From the IMG/VR virus record IMGVR_UViG_3300042516_005599, positions 1-23,235 of that record: a stretch of DNA of 23,235 bases, one strand, 5' to 3'. The first letter of the stretch is position 1. Each line of letters starts with the position of its first letter. Made by a program: the position numbers and the translations under genes. Source of the stretch: a virus. The notes below the pieces were generated by a model. That model made no database searches. It saw only the letters and a list, made by a program, of their open reading frames with translations, and was not told the DNA's origin. Shown here one piece after another: positions 1 through 8,023 of the stretch.

Positions 1-2751
1 ACAGTTAAAAATAATACTATTACAGGTAGTGTTTTATCCCCATTTATATCATTACAACTTGAACCTACAGCTTCATCGGCTTCAACTTCTACAGATTTAC
101 ATTTTGTTGATTTATCTTTTAGCCCTCAAAATGAATTAAATGCAAGAGTATCTTCATCTATAGCTACTTATAATATAGCAGCTAATGCTTTAGGTACAGC
201 ATCATTTAATATAGATCAATATATTGGTGACCCAGCATTAATGGAATCATCATCATATGCTGCTTTAATTGAACAAAATTTACATTTTGTGTCTGCTAGT
301 TCTGCTGTTTCGGGTAGTGAAAAACGTTTAGATTATAAAGGATTTGTTGAGTTAGTAAAATATTTTGATAATAGTTTATTTAAAATGTTAAAAGATTTTG
401 TTCCTGCAAGAACAAATGCTTTAACAGGTATTACTATTAAATCCCCAGTATTAGAAAGAAATAAAGTTCCTGTATACCAACCTGATGTAACTAAGCAAGA
501 AACACATGATGCTAAGTATGCTGGTCCTACCATAAAACACGATAATACTTATAATTTTTCTAAATTACAAGGTGACAAATCTTCATTTTATACAGGTGAA
601 ATTTCAGGTTCTTATATAGATGTATATGATTATTTTGAAAATTCAAATCCTAATCCATACTTATTTCCTACTACATCTTTAGAAACAGATACTACAGCAT
701 ATAATAACTATTTGCATAGTGATTTTAATGTTATTTTAAATAATGTATCATCAAGTGTAGTTTCAATCCCAAGAAAAAAAGTTGAAACTATATATACTAA
801 TATTAATGGTAAAATATTTTCAAGTGGTAGTGAAATAAATTCAGATACTGAATTACAAGATAGTTATTTATCATTAAGAAGTCATCAAAATTCTCGTTAT
901 GATGGAACTAAATTATCTAGTTTAACATATAATAATTATACATCAGCATCTTTAGGATATATCGGTGATAATTCTTTTGGTAAAACAGCAGTTATTGACC
1001 ACTACACAAGAAAAATAGGTTTATTTACTCAAATTCAAGAAAATTTATTTTTTAACTATCCTAAAAGAAATAATGTATTTCTAAAATATCTTATAGATGA
1101 AAGTGGTAGTTTAACGGAATTAAATAAGAAAAATAAAAATTGGGAAGAAGTTCAAAATATTTTCAAAGCAGGAAATAATTTAATTGTTGGTCAATTTGAT
1201 AGTCAAAAATATGGCGATCAAAAAGGAGTTGATGGTAATAAAGCTATTTATGATAGTGGTTATTCTTATACTCCGACATTATATTATGCCTCATCTGATA
1301 ATTCGTTATATTTTGATTATGTAGGAAATACATTATCTAAAGTATTTAGAATAACCAATTCAGGAGGATTTATAAGCGGAAGTAGTAGTAATAAATATCC
1401 TATTAGCGACGGAAAAATTTATAATTTATTTAGAAAAAATCTTGATAATGCTGATCCTACGTATGCTGATGGTAATGAGTATTATTCACAACCTTCACCT
1501 AATACATTTTCAACTTATAGTATTCAAGAAACAAGTAATCAAAGATTTGTAGCTAATTTTGCAATACAAGTAGAATTTCCATCTGTTAATCTTTCAGGTT
1601 CATTTCAATTTAATATTAAAAAAGTTGGTGGTGCAACATTGGCTTCCCAATCATTAGCTGTTGCTTCAGGTTTTACTTCAACTCGCAGAACTGATTGGGA
1701 ATATGCTAGAAAAACAGGAAATTACTATACTTTACCTCAAGCTACAAAAGTATATAATGATTCTGGAGATTTAGTAGAAACATTATCTTCAGGAACTACT
1801 CTTAGAAGTATTCAAGCAGGTCCTGCTGTTATTAATTATGGTGGATATTCAGGTTGTAATTTTGTTACATCTGCTGAATATTGGGTAGTTGATGGTTATT
1901 ATAGTGGTATATCTGAAACATATAGTACATGTGATGATATATATGTACTACCTTCAGTTTCAGGTCCTTTTAATAGAAGTTTATATACATTACCTAGTTC
2001 TAGATTAACTAATACTTTATATTTCAATGTAAATACTGATTTTACTCAATTTACAATAAATGATAAAATTGGGTTTGAATTAATAACAGGTAGTGGAGGT
2101 TTTAATACTACCAATTTTACAGCTTCTGTACTAGGCTATGATCCAAATACTAAAGTAGGTGTATTATATAATACACTTCAAGAAAATCAAATAGGAACTA
2201 ATCCATTAGCTACTGATGATGCTGGTACTAAACCGTTTATATCTGGTTCTTATTTAAATAGTTTAGTATTGAATAGTTCATTAAGTTACTTTAAAGATTA
2301 TTTATTTTTACCTACTGTTGTTGTATCTGGAACAACTGTTACTAATACTTTATATAATACGTATGGTAATGTTGAAAATACATTTTCCCCTAAAATTGGA
2401 GATTATGTAGCTGTATATTATCCTAATGGTTATTTTGAATCATCAGTATCAAATGTTTATTTTGATGGTAATGGAAAATTAAATTTAGATTTATCTAATG
2501 AATTACCTAGTTATTTAAAAAAACCAACATTTGTTGATGCTGATATAACTAAATTTTTATATTTAAGTAAAATAAATGATGAAACTAATATAGTATTACA
2601 GTTTAATAAAACTGTAGATCAACCAACATCTTTAGGATTTATCATACCAAATAATTTACATCCTGATGTATTAGCTAATATAGATAGTATAACTAAAGAA
2701 GTAAAACAAAAATTAGTTGACTTTAATACTCCTGATTTAGGTAGCTTTTAA
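1..2751 (+). CDS. Large virion structural protein, 5'-truncated by the window edge
   Basis: The frame is open from base 1 and has no stop before 2749-2751. The ATG at 241 is therefore probably an internal methionine and the true start lies upstream. At least 916 residues are visible. The first 80 read as ordinary protein and run smoothly into a segment with FNIDQYIGDP and, further on, FFDN-like KYFDNSLFKMLKDFVPART, which I associate from memory with large structural proteins of uncultured and Bacteroidota phages. The rest is rich in Ser, Thr, Tyr, Asn and Gly with many SGS and SSS patches and no catalytic motif, as in beta-rich baseplate or fibre proteins. The next three genes also look structural, which supports a virion role. 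The exact role (baseplate, wedge or fibre) cannot be told. Confidence 0.75.
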   Translation, partial: TVKNNTITGSVLSPFISLQLEPTASSASTSTDLHFVDLSFSPQNELNARVSSSIATYNIAANALGTASFNIDQYIGDPALMESSSYAALIEQNLHFVSASSAVSGSEKRLDYKGFVELVKYFDNSLFKMLKDFVPARTNALTGITIKSPVLERNKVPVYQPDVTKQETHDAKYAGPTIKHDNTYNFSKLQGDKSSFYTGEISGSYIDVYDYFENSNPNPYLFPTTSLETDTTAYNNYLHSDFNVILNNVSSSVVSIPRKKVETIYTNINGKIFSSGSEINSDTELQDSYLSLRSHQNSRYDGTKLSSLTYNNYTSASLGYIGDNSFGKTAVIDHYTRKIGLFTQIQENLFFNYPKRNNVFLKYLIDESGSLTELNKKNKNWEEVQNIFKAGNNLIVGQFDSQKYGDQKGVDGNKAIYDSGYSYTPTLYYASSDNSLYFDYVGNTLSKVFRITNSGGFISGSSSNKYPISDGKIYNLFRKNLDNADPTYADGNEYYSQPSPNTFSTYSIQETSNQRFVANFAIQVEFPSVNLSGSFQFNIKKVGGATLASQSLAVASGFTSTRRTDWEYARKTGNYYTLPQATKVYNDSGDLVETLSSGTTLRSIQAGPAVINYGGYSGCNFVTSAEYWVVDGYYSGISETYSTCDDIYVLPSVSGPFNRSLYTLPSSRLTNTLYFNVNTDFTQFTINDKIGFELITGSGGFNTTNFTASVLGYDPNTKVGVLYNTLQENQIGTNPLATDDAGTKPFISGSYLNSLVLNSSLSYFKDYLFLPTVVVSGTTVTNTLYNTYGNVENTFSPKIGDYVAVYYPNGYFESSVSNVYFDGNGKLNLDLSNELPSYLKKPTFVDADITKFLYLSKINDETNIVLQFNKTVDQPTSLGFIIPNNLHPDVLANIDSITKEVKQKLVDFNTPDLGSF

Positions 2752-2774
2752 TTAAAAAATTTATAAAATATATA

Positions 2775-2782
2775 TATTTATA
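2775..2782 (+). promoter_or_regulatory. TATTTATA motif in intergenic gap
   Basis: The 49-base gap between two structural genes is almost pure A/T and contains TATTTATA 18 bases before the next ATG. The same octamer lies in three other gaps (13564, 16106, 18932). It may be a phage promoter element or part of a leader. No -35-like partner is evident, and the reverse strand reads TATAAATA, the T4 late promoter word, but pointing against the genes. Confidence 0.3.
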
Positions 2783-2800
2783 CGAAAATAACAAAGAATT

Positions 2801-3463
2801 ATGGCAATTTTAAATAATACAACAGTAACCGTAGATGCTGTATTAACCACTAAAGGTCGTGAATTATTAGCACGAAATGACGGTTCTTTTCAAATTACCC
2901 AATTTTCATTAGCTGATGATGAAATTGATTATACTCTGTATAATCCAACTCATCCGTCTGGATCTGCTTTTTATGGTGAAGCTATTGAAGCAATGCCTGT
3001 AATTGAAGCGTTTCCTGATGAAACACAAATCATGAGATACAAATTAGTAACTTTACCTCGTGGTACTTCAAAATTACCTGTAATTTCTTTAGGTTATAAT
3101 ATTATATCATTACGTCAAGGTGCTACTTTAACTATTACTCCTCAAACATTAAATTATTTAGGAGCTACTTCAACATTTGAAGCTAATGGTTATACTGCAA
3201 CAATTGCTGATATTAGATTATTATCTTCATTTAATGGTACTGGAATTAATAATACAACAACTCCAACAGATGCAAATGCTACTACTGGAGCCGTATTAAG
3301 TAAATCTGTTCTAGGTACTTCATTTACCTTAACTGGTACAACAATTAACACATTATTTGGTACTTCAGCTACTCAATTATCAACTACTTTAACAGTAACT
3401 GGTAGAGATTCAGGAGCTAGAATTACTATTCCGGTAAACATAATTAAAGTAAATAACGCATAA
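2801..3463 (+). CDS. Putative virion structural protein (220 aa)
   Basis: Starts at an ATG preceded by an A-rich leader without Shine-Dalgarno sequence. The N-terminus (VTVDAVLTTKGRELLA, then FSLADDEIDY and PRGTSKLP) resembles a family of phage structural proteins that I recognise from uncultured marine and freshwater phage genomes but cannot name. The C-terminal 100 residues are Thr/Ser/Gly-rich and beta-like, with TFTLTG-type strands ending in ITIPVNI, consistent with an Ig-like or bacterial-adhesin-like fold. No signal peptide or membrane segment is present. It sits one base before the next structural gene, so the two are probably co-translated. A tail or baseplate-associated role is inferred from context. 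Confidence 0.65.
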   Translation: MAILNNTTVTVDAVLTTKGRELLARNDGSFQITQFSLADDEIDYTLYNPTHPSGSAFYGEAIEAMPVIEAFPDETQIMRYKLVTLPRGTSKLPVISLGYNIISLRQGATLTITPQTLNYLGATSTFEANGYTATIADIRLLSSFNGTGINNTTTPTDANATTGAVLSKSVLGTSFTLTGTTINTLFGTSATQLSTTLTVTGRDSGARITIPVNIIKVNNA

Positions 3464-3464
3464 T

Positions 3465-4436
3465 ATGTCATTCGTAAGATACGCCACTGATGATTCAGTA
3501 ATAAGTTCAGAAACAGTAGTAAGAGGAATGTGGACTAACGATACCGCTAGTTTAACAACATTCTTTACTTCTAGTACTTCTACTAGTTCATACTATTTAA
3601 ATGTTTATAATACTCAAGCTACATCATCACTACAATTTGCAGTTCAATATGCGCATGTAAGTGGTTCGGGTTCTGCTCCACTTAATACTAGTGTGGCAAG
3701 TAATACTCCAACTCGTATTGTTTACGGACAATATAGAAGCTTAATTTACAATGATGAAAATGCTTCATTTGTATTCGGAACACAAACATCTCCTAATTTT
3801 ACAGTAATTAATATTGCTCGTTCACGCTATAAAGAATCAATTAAACCTGGTTCATTAACATTAAGATTATCAGGTTCAGGTGCTGGTTTAACTACATTAG
3901 TTTTAACAGATGATAGTATAGCAAGTGGTTCAATAACAAATTATATAGGATCAAACCGTTACTATAGTTTAGTTTCAGGTAGTGCTGGAGCAGTAACTTC
4001 TTCAAGAGCTGGGGCTAGTGGTAGTTATGGTTTATTATTCCCTGATTTAGGAGTAATTTTATTAAATTCATCTGCATTAGCTCAAACATCATCTGAAGGT
4101 GGTATTAATTTAGCGACCGGAAGTGTAGCTCTTTACAATGCAATATCAGGAAGTGGAGCATCATCATTTACACTTCAATCTGAAGAAACCGTGTCTTCCC
4201 GTTATTTCTTTACTAGAGTTAAAAATAGCGATTTTAATTACACAACTAATCCATCTATTATTAATAACAGTGGTAGTTTATTATATGATACTTTAATTAA
4301 CAACCCACAAACTTATGTTACAACTGTGGGTATGTATAATGACAATAATGAATTATTAGCTGTAGCTAAATTATCTCGCCCGTTAGTTAAAGATTTTACT
4401 AAAGAGTCTTTGATTAGAATTAAATTAGACTATTAA
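3465..4436 (+). CDS. Putative virion structural protein with C-terminal YNDNNELL domain (323 aa)
   Basis: Begins one base after the previous stop (TAATATG). The first 250 residues are Ser/Gly/Thr-rich with repeated SGS and SGSG patches. The C-terminal 90 residues hold a distinct domain with FFTRVKNSDFNYTTNPS and TTVGMYNDNNELLAVAKLS. The same domain, clearly paralogous, makes up most of the 103-aa protein at 13576-13887, which has TTIGFYNDNNELLMVAKFG. The two copies bracket the three repeat-rich genes, so the domain may be a docking unit in the same virion substructure. I cannot assign a T4 gp number. Structural role inferred from context and composition. Confidence 0.65.
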   Translation: MSFVRYATDDSVISSETVVRGMWTNDTASLTTFFTSSTSTSSYYLNVYNTQATSSLQFAVQYAHVSGSGSAPLNTSVASNTPTRIVYGQYRSLIYNDENASFVFGTQTSPNFTVINIARSRYKESIKPGSLTLRLSGSGAGLTTLVLTDDSIASGSITNYIGSNRYYSLVSGSAGAVTSSRAGASGSYGLLFPDLGVILLNSSALAQTSSEGGINLATGSVALYNAISGSGASSFTLQSEETVSSRYFFTRVKNSDFNYTTNPSIINNSGSLLYDTLINNPQTYVTTVGMYNDNNELLAVAKLSRPLVKDFTKESLIRIKLDY

Positions 4437-4446
4437 AAATACTTAA

Positions 4447-5811
4447 ATGGCTTCATTTAAAAGATTAAAAAGATCGGATGTAATATCCGTTCCATATGTA
4501 GCCAATAAAAATTGGGTTTTTGAATATTGCCCCTATCCTAAAAACGATCCTAATATAGCGATATATAAAGGAACCAACGTAACTGGTTCCTTTTCATCTA
4601 AAAGAGATCCAATTACTGAAGGACAATATGAGAGATTAGTCTACTCTCAAATAAATCACTTATATTACCAACAATATTCTTCTAGTGTTGAATTTCTTAA
4701 TACTAGTTCATTGTTATCTTCTTTATATTATGATGGTGCTTCTCAAATAAGAGCTACAGGTTCTTATTTTGATTATAATGAAAACCCAAATTTAATTAAA
4801 AATTTCCCAACAGGAGCTTTAGAAGGTATTCGTGTATTATCTATTAATCAAAACTTATATGGTGAGAAAATTTTACCATATGCTTTTGAATTATCATCAT
4901 CTGCATATTATGTTAAAGATGATGGTATAGGTAATTTGATAGACTATAAAAATTTTAATACTCATATAGGTAATATTTTTTATTCTCAAGGATTAGCTAT
5001 AATCACAAGTCAAGATTATCAGTTAATGTTTCCTCTTCCTCCATTAGCTCAATTTATTCAAACTTCATTTTTAGATACTTTTTCACCTAAAACTGTAGAT
5101 TTAACCGCGGCTAGTGATGGTAGAGGAGGAACTGTCGATGTTACATCTTATAAACTTAGCGGTCCATATGCTAGTTTATGTAGTGTGGATAGTAATGGTT
5201 TATTAACATTTAATGCTACTGATCCTGGGATTTATACTATATATTATACTTTTGATGCTGTATTAATTGATTCTTCTTGTGGAACTGAAAATAAAACTTT
5301 AACTAGTAATAGTGGAACTTTAGAAGTAATAATAAGAAATAACTGCGGATTTAAAGTAGCAGTAACAGAAACTACTGTAACTCCAGCTCCAACGACATCG
5401 CCAACTCCAGGACCAACATCTGCCCCAACAACTTCACCAACTACTTCACCTACAACGGCCCCAACTGCGGCCCCAGGATCAACTCCTCCTCCAACAACGG
5501 CGCCTACAACAGCACCTACTACTGCACCTACAACAGCGCCTACGACTGCTCCTACAACGGCACCTACAACAGCTCCAACAACTGTCCCAACTCCATCTCC
5601 AGTTGCTCCAGAATATCAATTATTAAATAGATGTGACGGTGGTGGTACTACTATATACTATTGGGATGGTGGTGGAATTTTAGATAGTGGTGATACAGTT
5701 TTGTCTGCTGTTGGAAATTGTTATTATCCAAACGGAGCATCATCAAATAATATAGTTGGATATGTTCCAATTAATGGTACTTTAAATAACTGTCCTGATG
5801 GATGCTATTAA
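4447..5811 (+). CDS. Virion protein with Ig-like domain, PTTAP linker and Cys-rich tip (454 aa)
   Basis: Four parts can be seen. Residues 1-200 form an N-terminal domain (FKRLKRSDVISVPYVANKNW, YERLVYSQINHLYYQ, HIGNIFYSQGLAIITSQDY) recalling structural proteins of uncultured phages. Residues about 205-305 look Ig-like (Big-type), with SVDSNGLLTFNATDPGIYTIYY. Residues 312-388 are a PTTAP-type tetrapeptide array. Residues 389-454 are a small module with four Cys, ending NNCPDGCY, that matches a module in the 1845-aa protein (12764-12964). The layout of attachment domain, spacer and tip suggests a fibre or adhesin exposed on the virion. Target unknown. Codons in the array are GC-richer than in the flanks, forced by Ala, Pro and Thr content. 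Confidence 0.7.
   Translation: MASFKRLKRSDVISVPYVANKNWVFEYCPYPKNDPNIAIYKGTNVTGSFSSKRDPITEGQYERLVYSQINHLYYQQYSSSVEFLNTSSLLSSLYYDGASQIRATGSYFDYNENPNLIKNFPTGALEGIRVLSINQNLYGEKILPYAFELSSSAYYVKDDGIGNLIDYKNFNTHIGNIFYSQGLAIITSQDYQLMFPLPPLAQFIQTSFLDTFSPKTVDLTAASDGRGGTVDVTSYKLSGPYASLCSVDSNGLLTFNATDPGIYTIYYTFDAVLIDSSCGTENKTLTSNSGTLEVIIRNNCGFKVAVTETTVTPAPTTSPTPGPTSAPTTSPTTSPTTAPTAAPGSTPPPTTAPTTAPTTAPTTAPTTAPTTAPTTAPTTVPTPSPVAPEYQLLNRCDGGGTTIYYWDGGGILDSGDTVLSAVGNCYYPNGASSNNIVGYVPINGTLNNCPDGCY
4567..4593 (+). other. Terminator-like hairpin inside a coding sequence
   Basis: A perfect 10-bp stem (AAAGGAACCA at 4567-4576 with TGGTTCCTTT at 4584-4593) closes a 7-base loop and runs into TTTT. It looks like an intrinsic terminator or attenuator about 120 bases into the 454-aa gene. 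Since it encodes ordinary protein (KGTNVTGSF), it may be coincidence. Confidence 0.3.
5380..5610 (+). repeat. PTTAP-encoding degenerate 12-nt tandem array, first of five
   Basis: About 77 codons of a tetrapeptide repeat Pro-Thr-Thr-Ala/Ser. Unit period is 12 nt with mixed synonymous codons (ACA, ACT, ACG; GCA, GCT, GCG, GCC). It encodes residues 312-388 of the 454-aa protein. Such Pro/Thr-rich chains are usually extended, and Thr could be glycosylated; both are inferences. Confidence 0.9.
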
Positions 5812-5818
5812 TATATAA

Positions 5819-8008
5819 ATGAAAAGATTTACAGTAACACTTGATCCGATTTCGCCAACAGGTCCCTTCAATATATACTATATTGATCCGACAGGAACCT
5901 ACGAGGCATTAAAATCAGATTTAGTGTCCCCTGCTATAAACATAATTTATGATGATTTATATAATGAAGGAAATGGGTATACTATATACACAAGTGATAC
6001 TGTTCAATTTATAGATGTAATTAATGTTAAACCGGAATGCTATGAAACTTATAGAACTCCGTACCCAATTCCATCTCCAACTCCATCTCCAACAACATCA
6101 CCTACAACATCACCTACAACTCCTCCAACAACATCACCAACAACTCCTCCAACTACGGCTCCAACTACGGCGCCTAGTACTGCCCCTACTACAGCTCCAA
6201 CAACAGCTCCTAGTGCAGCTCCTACAACTGCACCTTCAACAGCACCTACAACAGCTCCTAGTTTGGCTCCGACAACGGCTCCAAGTGGGGCTCCAACATC
6301 TGCTCCTAGTACTGCTCCAACAACAGCTCCGACTACAGCTCCTAGTTTGGCTCCAACAACGGCTCCAAGTGGGGCCCCAACATTTGCTCCTAGTACAGCA
6401 CCTACAACAGTACCTACGCCATCTCCAACTGAAGCTCCGACAACGGCTCCAAGTGAAGCTCCAACATTTGCTCCTAGTACTGCTCCAACCAATGCTCCAA
6501 CTACAGCTCCTACTTCATCCCCAGTAACTCCAGCTCCAAGTACGGCTCCAACTACAGCACCTACAACAGCTCCTAGTACTGCTCCTACTATGGCACCTAC
6601 AACGGCTCCAACAACATCACCAACTACTGCTCCTACTTCATCTCCAGTAACAACAGCACCTACAACTGCTCCGACTACAGCACCAACTACAGAACCTACA
6701 CCTGCTCCAACAACAGCTCCAACTTCAACTCCTACACCAGCTCCAACAACGTCTCCAACAACATCACCTACAACGGCCCCAACTGAAGCTCCAACTACGG
6801 CACCTACAACGGCTCCGACAACAGCTCCAACTACAGCTCCGACTGCTGCTCCTGGTTCACCACCAACTCCTCCAACCGAAGCCCCTACTACAGCTCCGAC
6901 AACGGCTCCAACTACGGCTCCAACCACAGAACCTACTCCAACCCCAACTGAAGCTCCAACTACGGCTCCAACTACAGCTCCAACCACAGAACCTACTCCA
7001 ACCCCAACTGAAGCCCCAACTACGGCTCCTACAACGGCTCCTACAACGGCTCCAAGTACAGCTCCAACAACAGCCCCTAGTACAGCTCCAACAACTGCTC
7101 CAACTACAGCCCCAACAACAGCTCCAACAACTGCTCCAACTACAGCACCAACATCAGCTCCAACTGAAGCTCCAGTAATTCCTCCATTTACAATTCCAAG
7201 TTTAACACTTGATTGTAATGCAGGAACCATGTCTGTAACAGCATCAAACGGAGTACCTCCATATGAATTTAGTGCTGATGGTGGATTTACATATTTTGAA
7301 GCTCCAGGTAGTAGTTATTCATTTAGCGGATTATCAGGAATTATAAATCCATGGGTTAGAGATTCAACTGGAAATATATATAGATATCAACAACTTGATT
7401 GTGGTCCTCTTAATGTAACATTTATACCATCATATTTAACATCTAATGCATCAGGTGAGATATTACAAGGTGCTACTTATTATAGAGATGCTTTTCAAGT
7501 TCAAAGTTCTAAAGGTGCTACAATAAGTGTTTCCGGAATACCAGATGCGGGAACAGATACTAGTTTCTTAGGATGGTCATATTACCCATCTACTTTAACA
7601 GGCCCAGTTATCACGGAAAATACTAATTATACTCATACTGTTGAAGGTAATGATTATATATATGGTATATTTAAAGATACATCAGTTACTGCAATTCCAT
7701 TCTGTTTTGCTTTATCTTTAACTAATACATTAACTGATGAAGAATTATTATGGTTCTGTGATGCTTGTAGAACTCCAACAAATGTATTCTTTAGCACCTC
7801 AGCATTAGCTGCTGCAGGTAATGATCCATCAAGAATTGCAATATGGTATAAAAATCCAGAATTAACAAATCAAGTAGATAATGGATTTTATAAACAACAA
7901 TATGCACCACTTGGATCTACTATATTTATATTAAATAATGGTGCTCCATCAGAATATGCTAAAGTTTGTGATTCATCAATGACAGAAAAAGCTCCAGTTA
8001 ATTGTTAA
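5819..8008 (+). CDS. Repeat-rich virion adhesin-like protein with SprB-like and InlB-like modules (729 aa)
   Basis: Residues 1-80 are a short N-terminal domain. Residues 81-456 are a PTTAP-type array, the longest uninterrupted one in the window. Residues about 460-525 (TLDCNAGTM, GVPPYEFSADGG, SFSGLSG) match the pattern of SprB-type repeats from gliding Bacteroidota adhesins (NGG-PPY-YS-GG-F-GL-G). Residues about 535-625 (GATISVSGIPDAGTDTSFLGWSYYP, ITENTNYTHTVEG, YIYGIFK) recall InlB B-type or FGW repeats. The last 100 residues contain four Cys and no recognised motif. No signal peptide is seen, so it is probably a virion component rather than secreted. It lies between two other array proteins, 7 bases after one and 15 before the other. 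A host-receptor-binding role is inferred. Confidence 0.65.
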   Translation: MKRFTVTLDPISPTGPFNIYYIDPTGTYEALKSDLVSPAINIIYDDLYNEGNGYTIYTSDTVQFIDVINVKPECYETYRTPYPIPSPTPSPTTSPTTSPTTPPTTSPTTPPTTAPTTAPSTAPTTAPTTAPSAAPTTAPSTAPTTAPSLAPTTAPSGAPTSAPSTAPTTAPTTAPSLAPTTAPSGAPTFAPSTAPTTVPTPSPTEAPTTAPSEAPTFAPSTAPTNAPTTAPTSSPVTPAPSTAPTTAPTTAPSTAPTMAPTTAPTTSPTTAPTSSPVTTAPTTAPTTAPTTEPTPAPTTAPTSTPTPAPTTSPTTSPTTAPTEAPTTAPTTAPTTAPTTAPTAAPGSPPTPPTEAPTTAPTTAPTTAPTTEPTPTPTEAPTTAPTTAPTTEPTPTPTEAPTTAPTTAPTTAPSTAPTTAPSTAPTTAPTTAPTTAPTTAPTTAPTSAPTEAPVIPPFTIPSLTLDCNAGTMSVTASNGVPPYEFSADGGFTYFEAPGSSYSFSGLSGIINPWVRDSTGNIYRYQQLDCGPLNVTFIPSYLTSNASGEILQGATYYRDAFQVQSSKGATISVSGIPDAGTDTSFLGWSYYPSTLTGPVITENTNYTHTVEGNDYIYGIFKDTSVTAIPFCFALSLTNTLTDEELLWFCDACRTPTNVFFSTSALAAAGNDPSRIAIWYKNPELTNQVDNGFYKQQYAPLGSTIFILNNGAPSEYAKVCDSSMTEKAPVNC
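6257..6508 (+). repeat. Three imperfect 84-nt higher-order repeats
   Basis: Units at 6257-6340, 6341-6424 and 6425-6508 share landmarks spaced exactly 84 nt apart, for example CCAAGTG at 6281, 6365 and 6449. Units 1 and 2 both start CCTAGTTTGG. Each encodes 28 residues (seven tetrapeptides), so duplication has acted on blocks larger than the basic 12-nt unit. Confidence 0.75.
6901..7020 (+). repeat. Two 60-nt tandem repeats, 57 of 60 identical
   Basis: Bases 6901-6960 and 6961-7020 differ at three positions by direct comparison. The unit encodes a 20-residue block with TTEPTPTPTEAP. This is near-exact tandem duplication inside the longer degenerate array. Confidence 0.85.
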
Positions 8009-8023
8009 TAAAAATATAAAAAA

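Larger units (their letters stand above)
6059..7186 (+). repeat. Long PTTAP-type array, about 1.1 kb
   Basis: About 376 codons of Pro-Thr-Thr-Ala, Pro-Ser-Thr-Ala, Pro-Thr-Glu-Ala and similar tetrapeptides (residues 81-456 of the 729-aa protein). The base composition is far GC-richer than its flanks. The composition opens long artefactual frames in two other registers (6024-6527 on + and 6049-7230 on -). It contains higher-order repeats at 6257-6508 and 6901-7020. Confidence 0.9.

Noticed and set aside
241-243. ATG at 241 as the start of the first gene
   Set aside because: The same frame is open from base 1 with protein-like sequence leading into it, so the gene most likely begins upstream of the window.
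2752-2800. tRNA or small RNA in the larger gaps
   Set aside because: All gaps are under 60 bases and nearly pure A/T; no cloverleaf or GC-rich stem fits.
4304-4330. Hairpin CCCACA / TGTGGG in the 323-aa gene
   Set aside because: Only 6 bp with a 15-base loop; expected many times by chance.
6024-6527. An overlapping + frame of Leu/Gln repeats (also 11397-11792 and 12579-12899)
   Set aside because: Frame-shifted reading of the same repeat DNA. Composition alone explains the lack of stops.
5380-7186. PTAP-like late-domain motifs as in enveloped viruses
   Set aside because: The resemblance follows from low complexity. A tailed phage of bacteria has no ESCRT system to recruit.
6049-7230. A 393-residue open frame on the - strand made of VGAVVGAV repeats, and similar ones at 11416-12036 and 12961-13287
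   Set aside because: It is the mirror of the PTTAP arrays: the codons for Pro, Thr and Ala read as Val/Gly/Ala on the other strand. There are no natural domains and no sensible start context.
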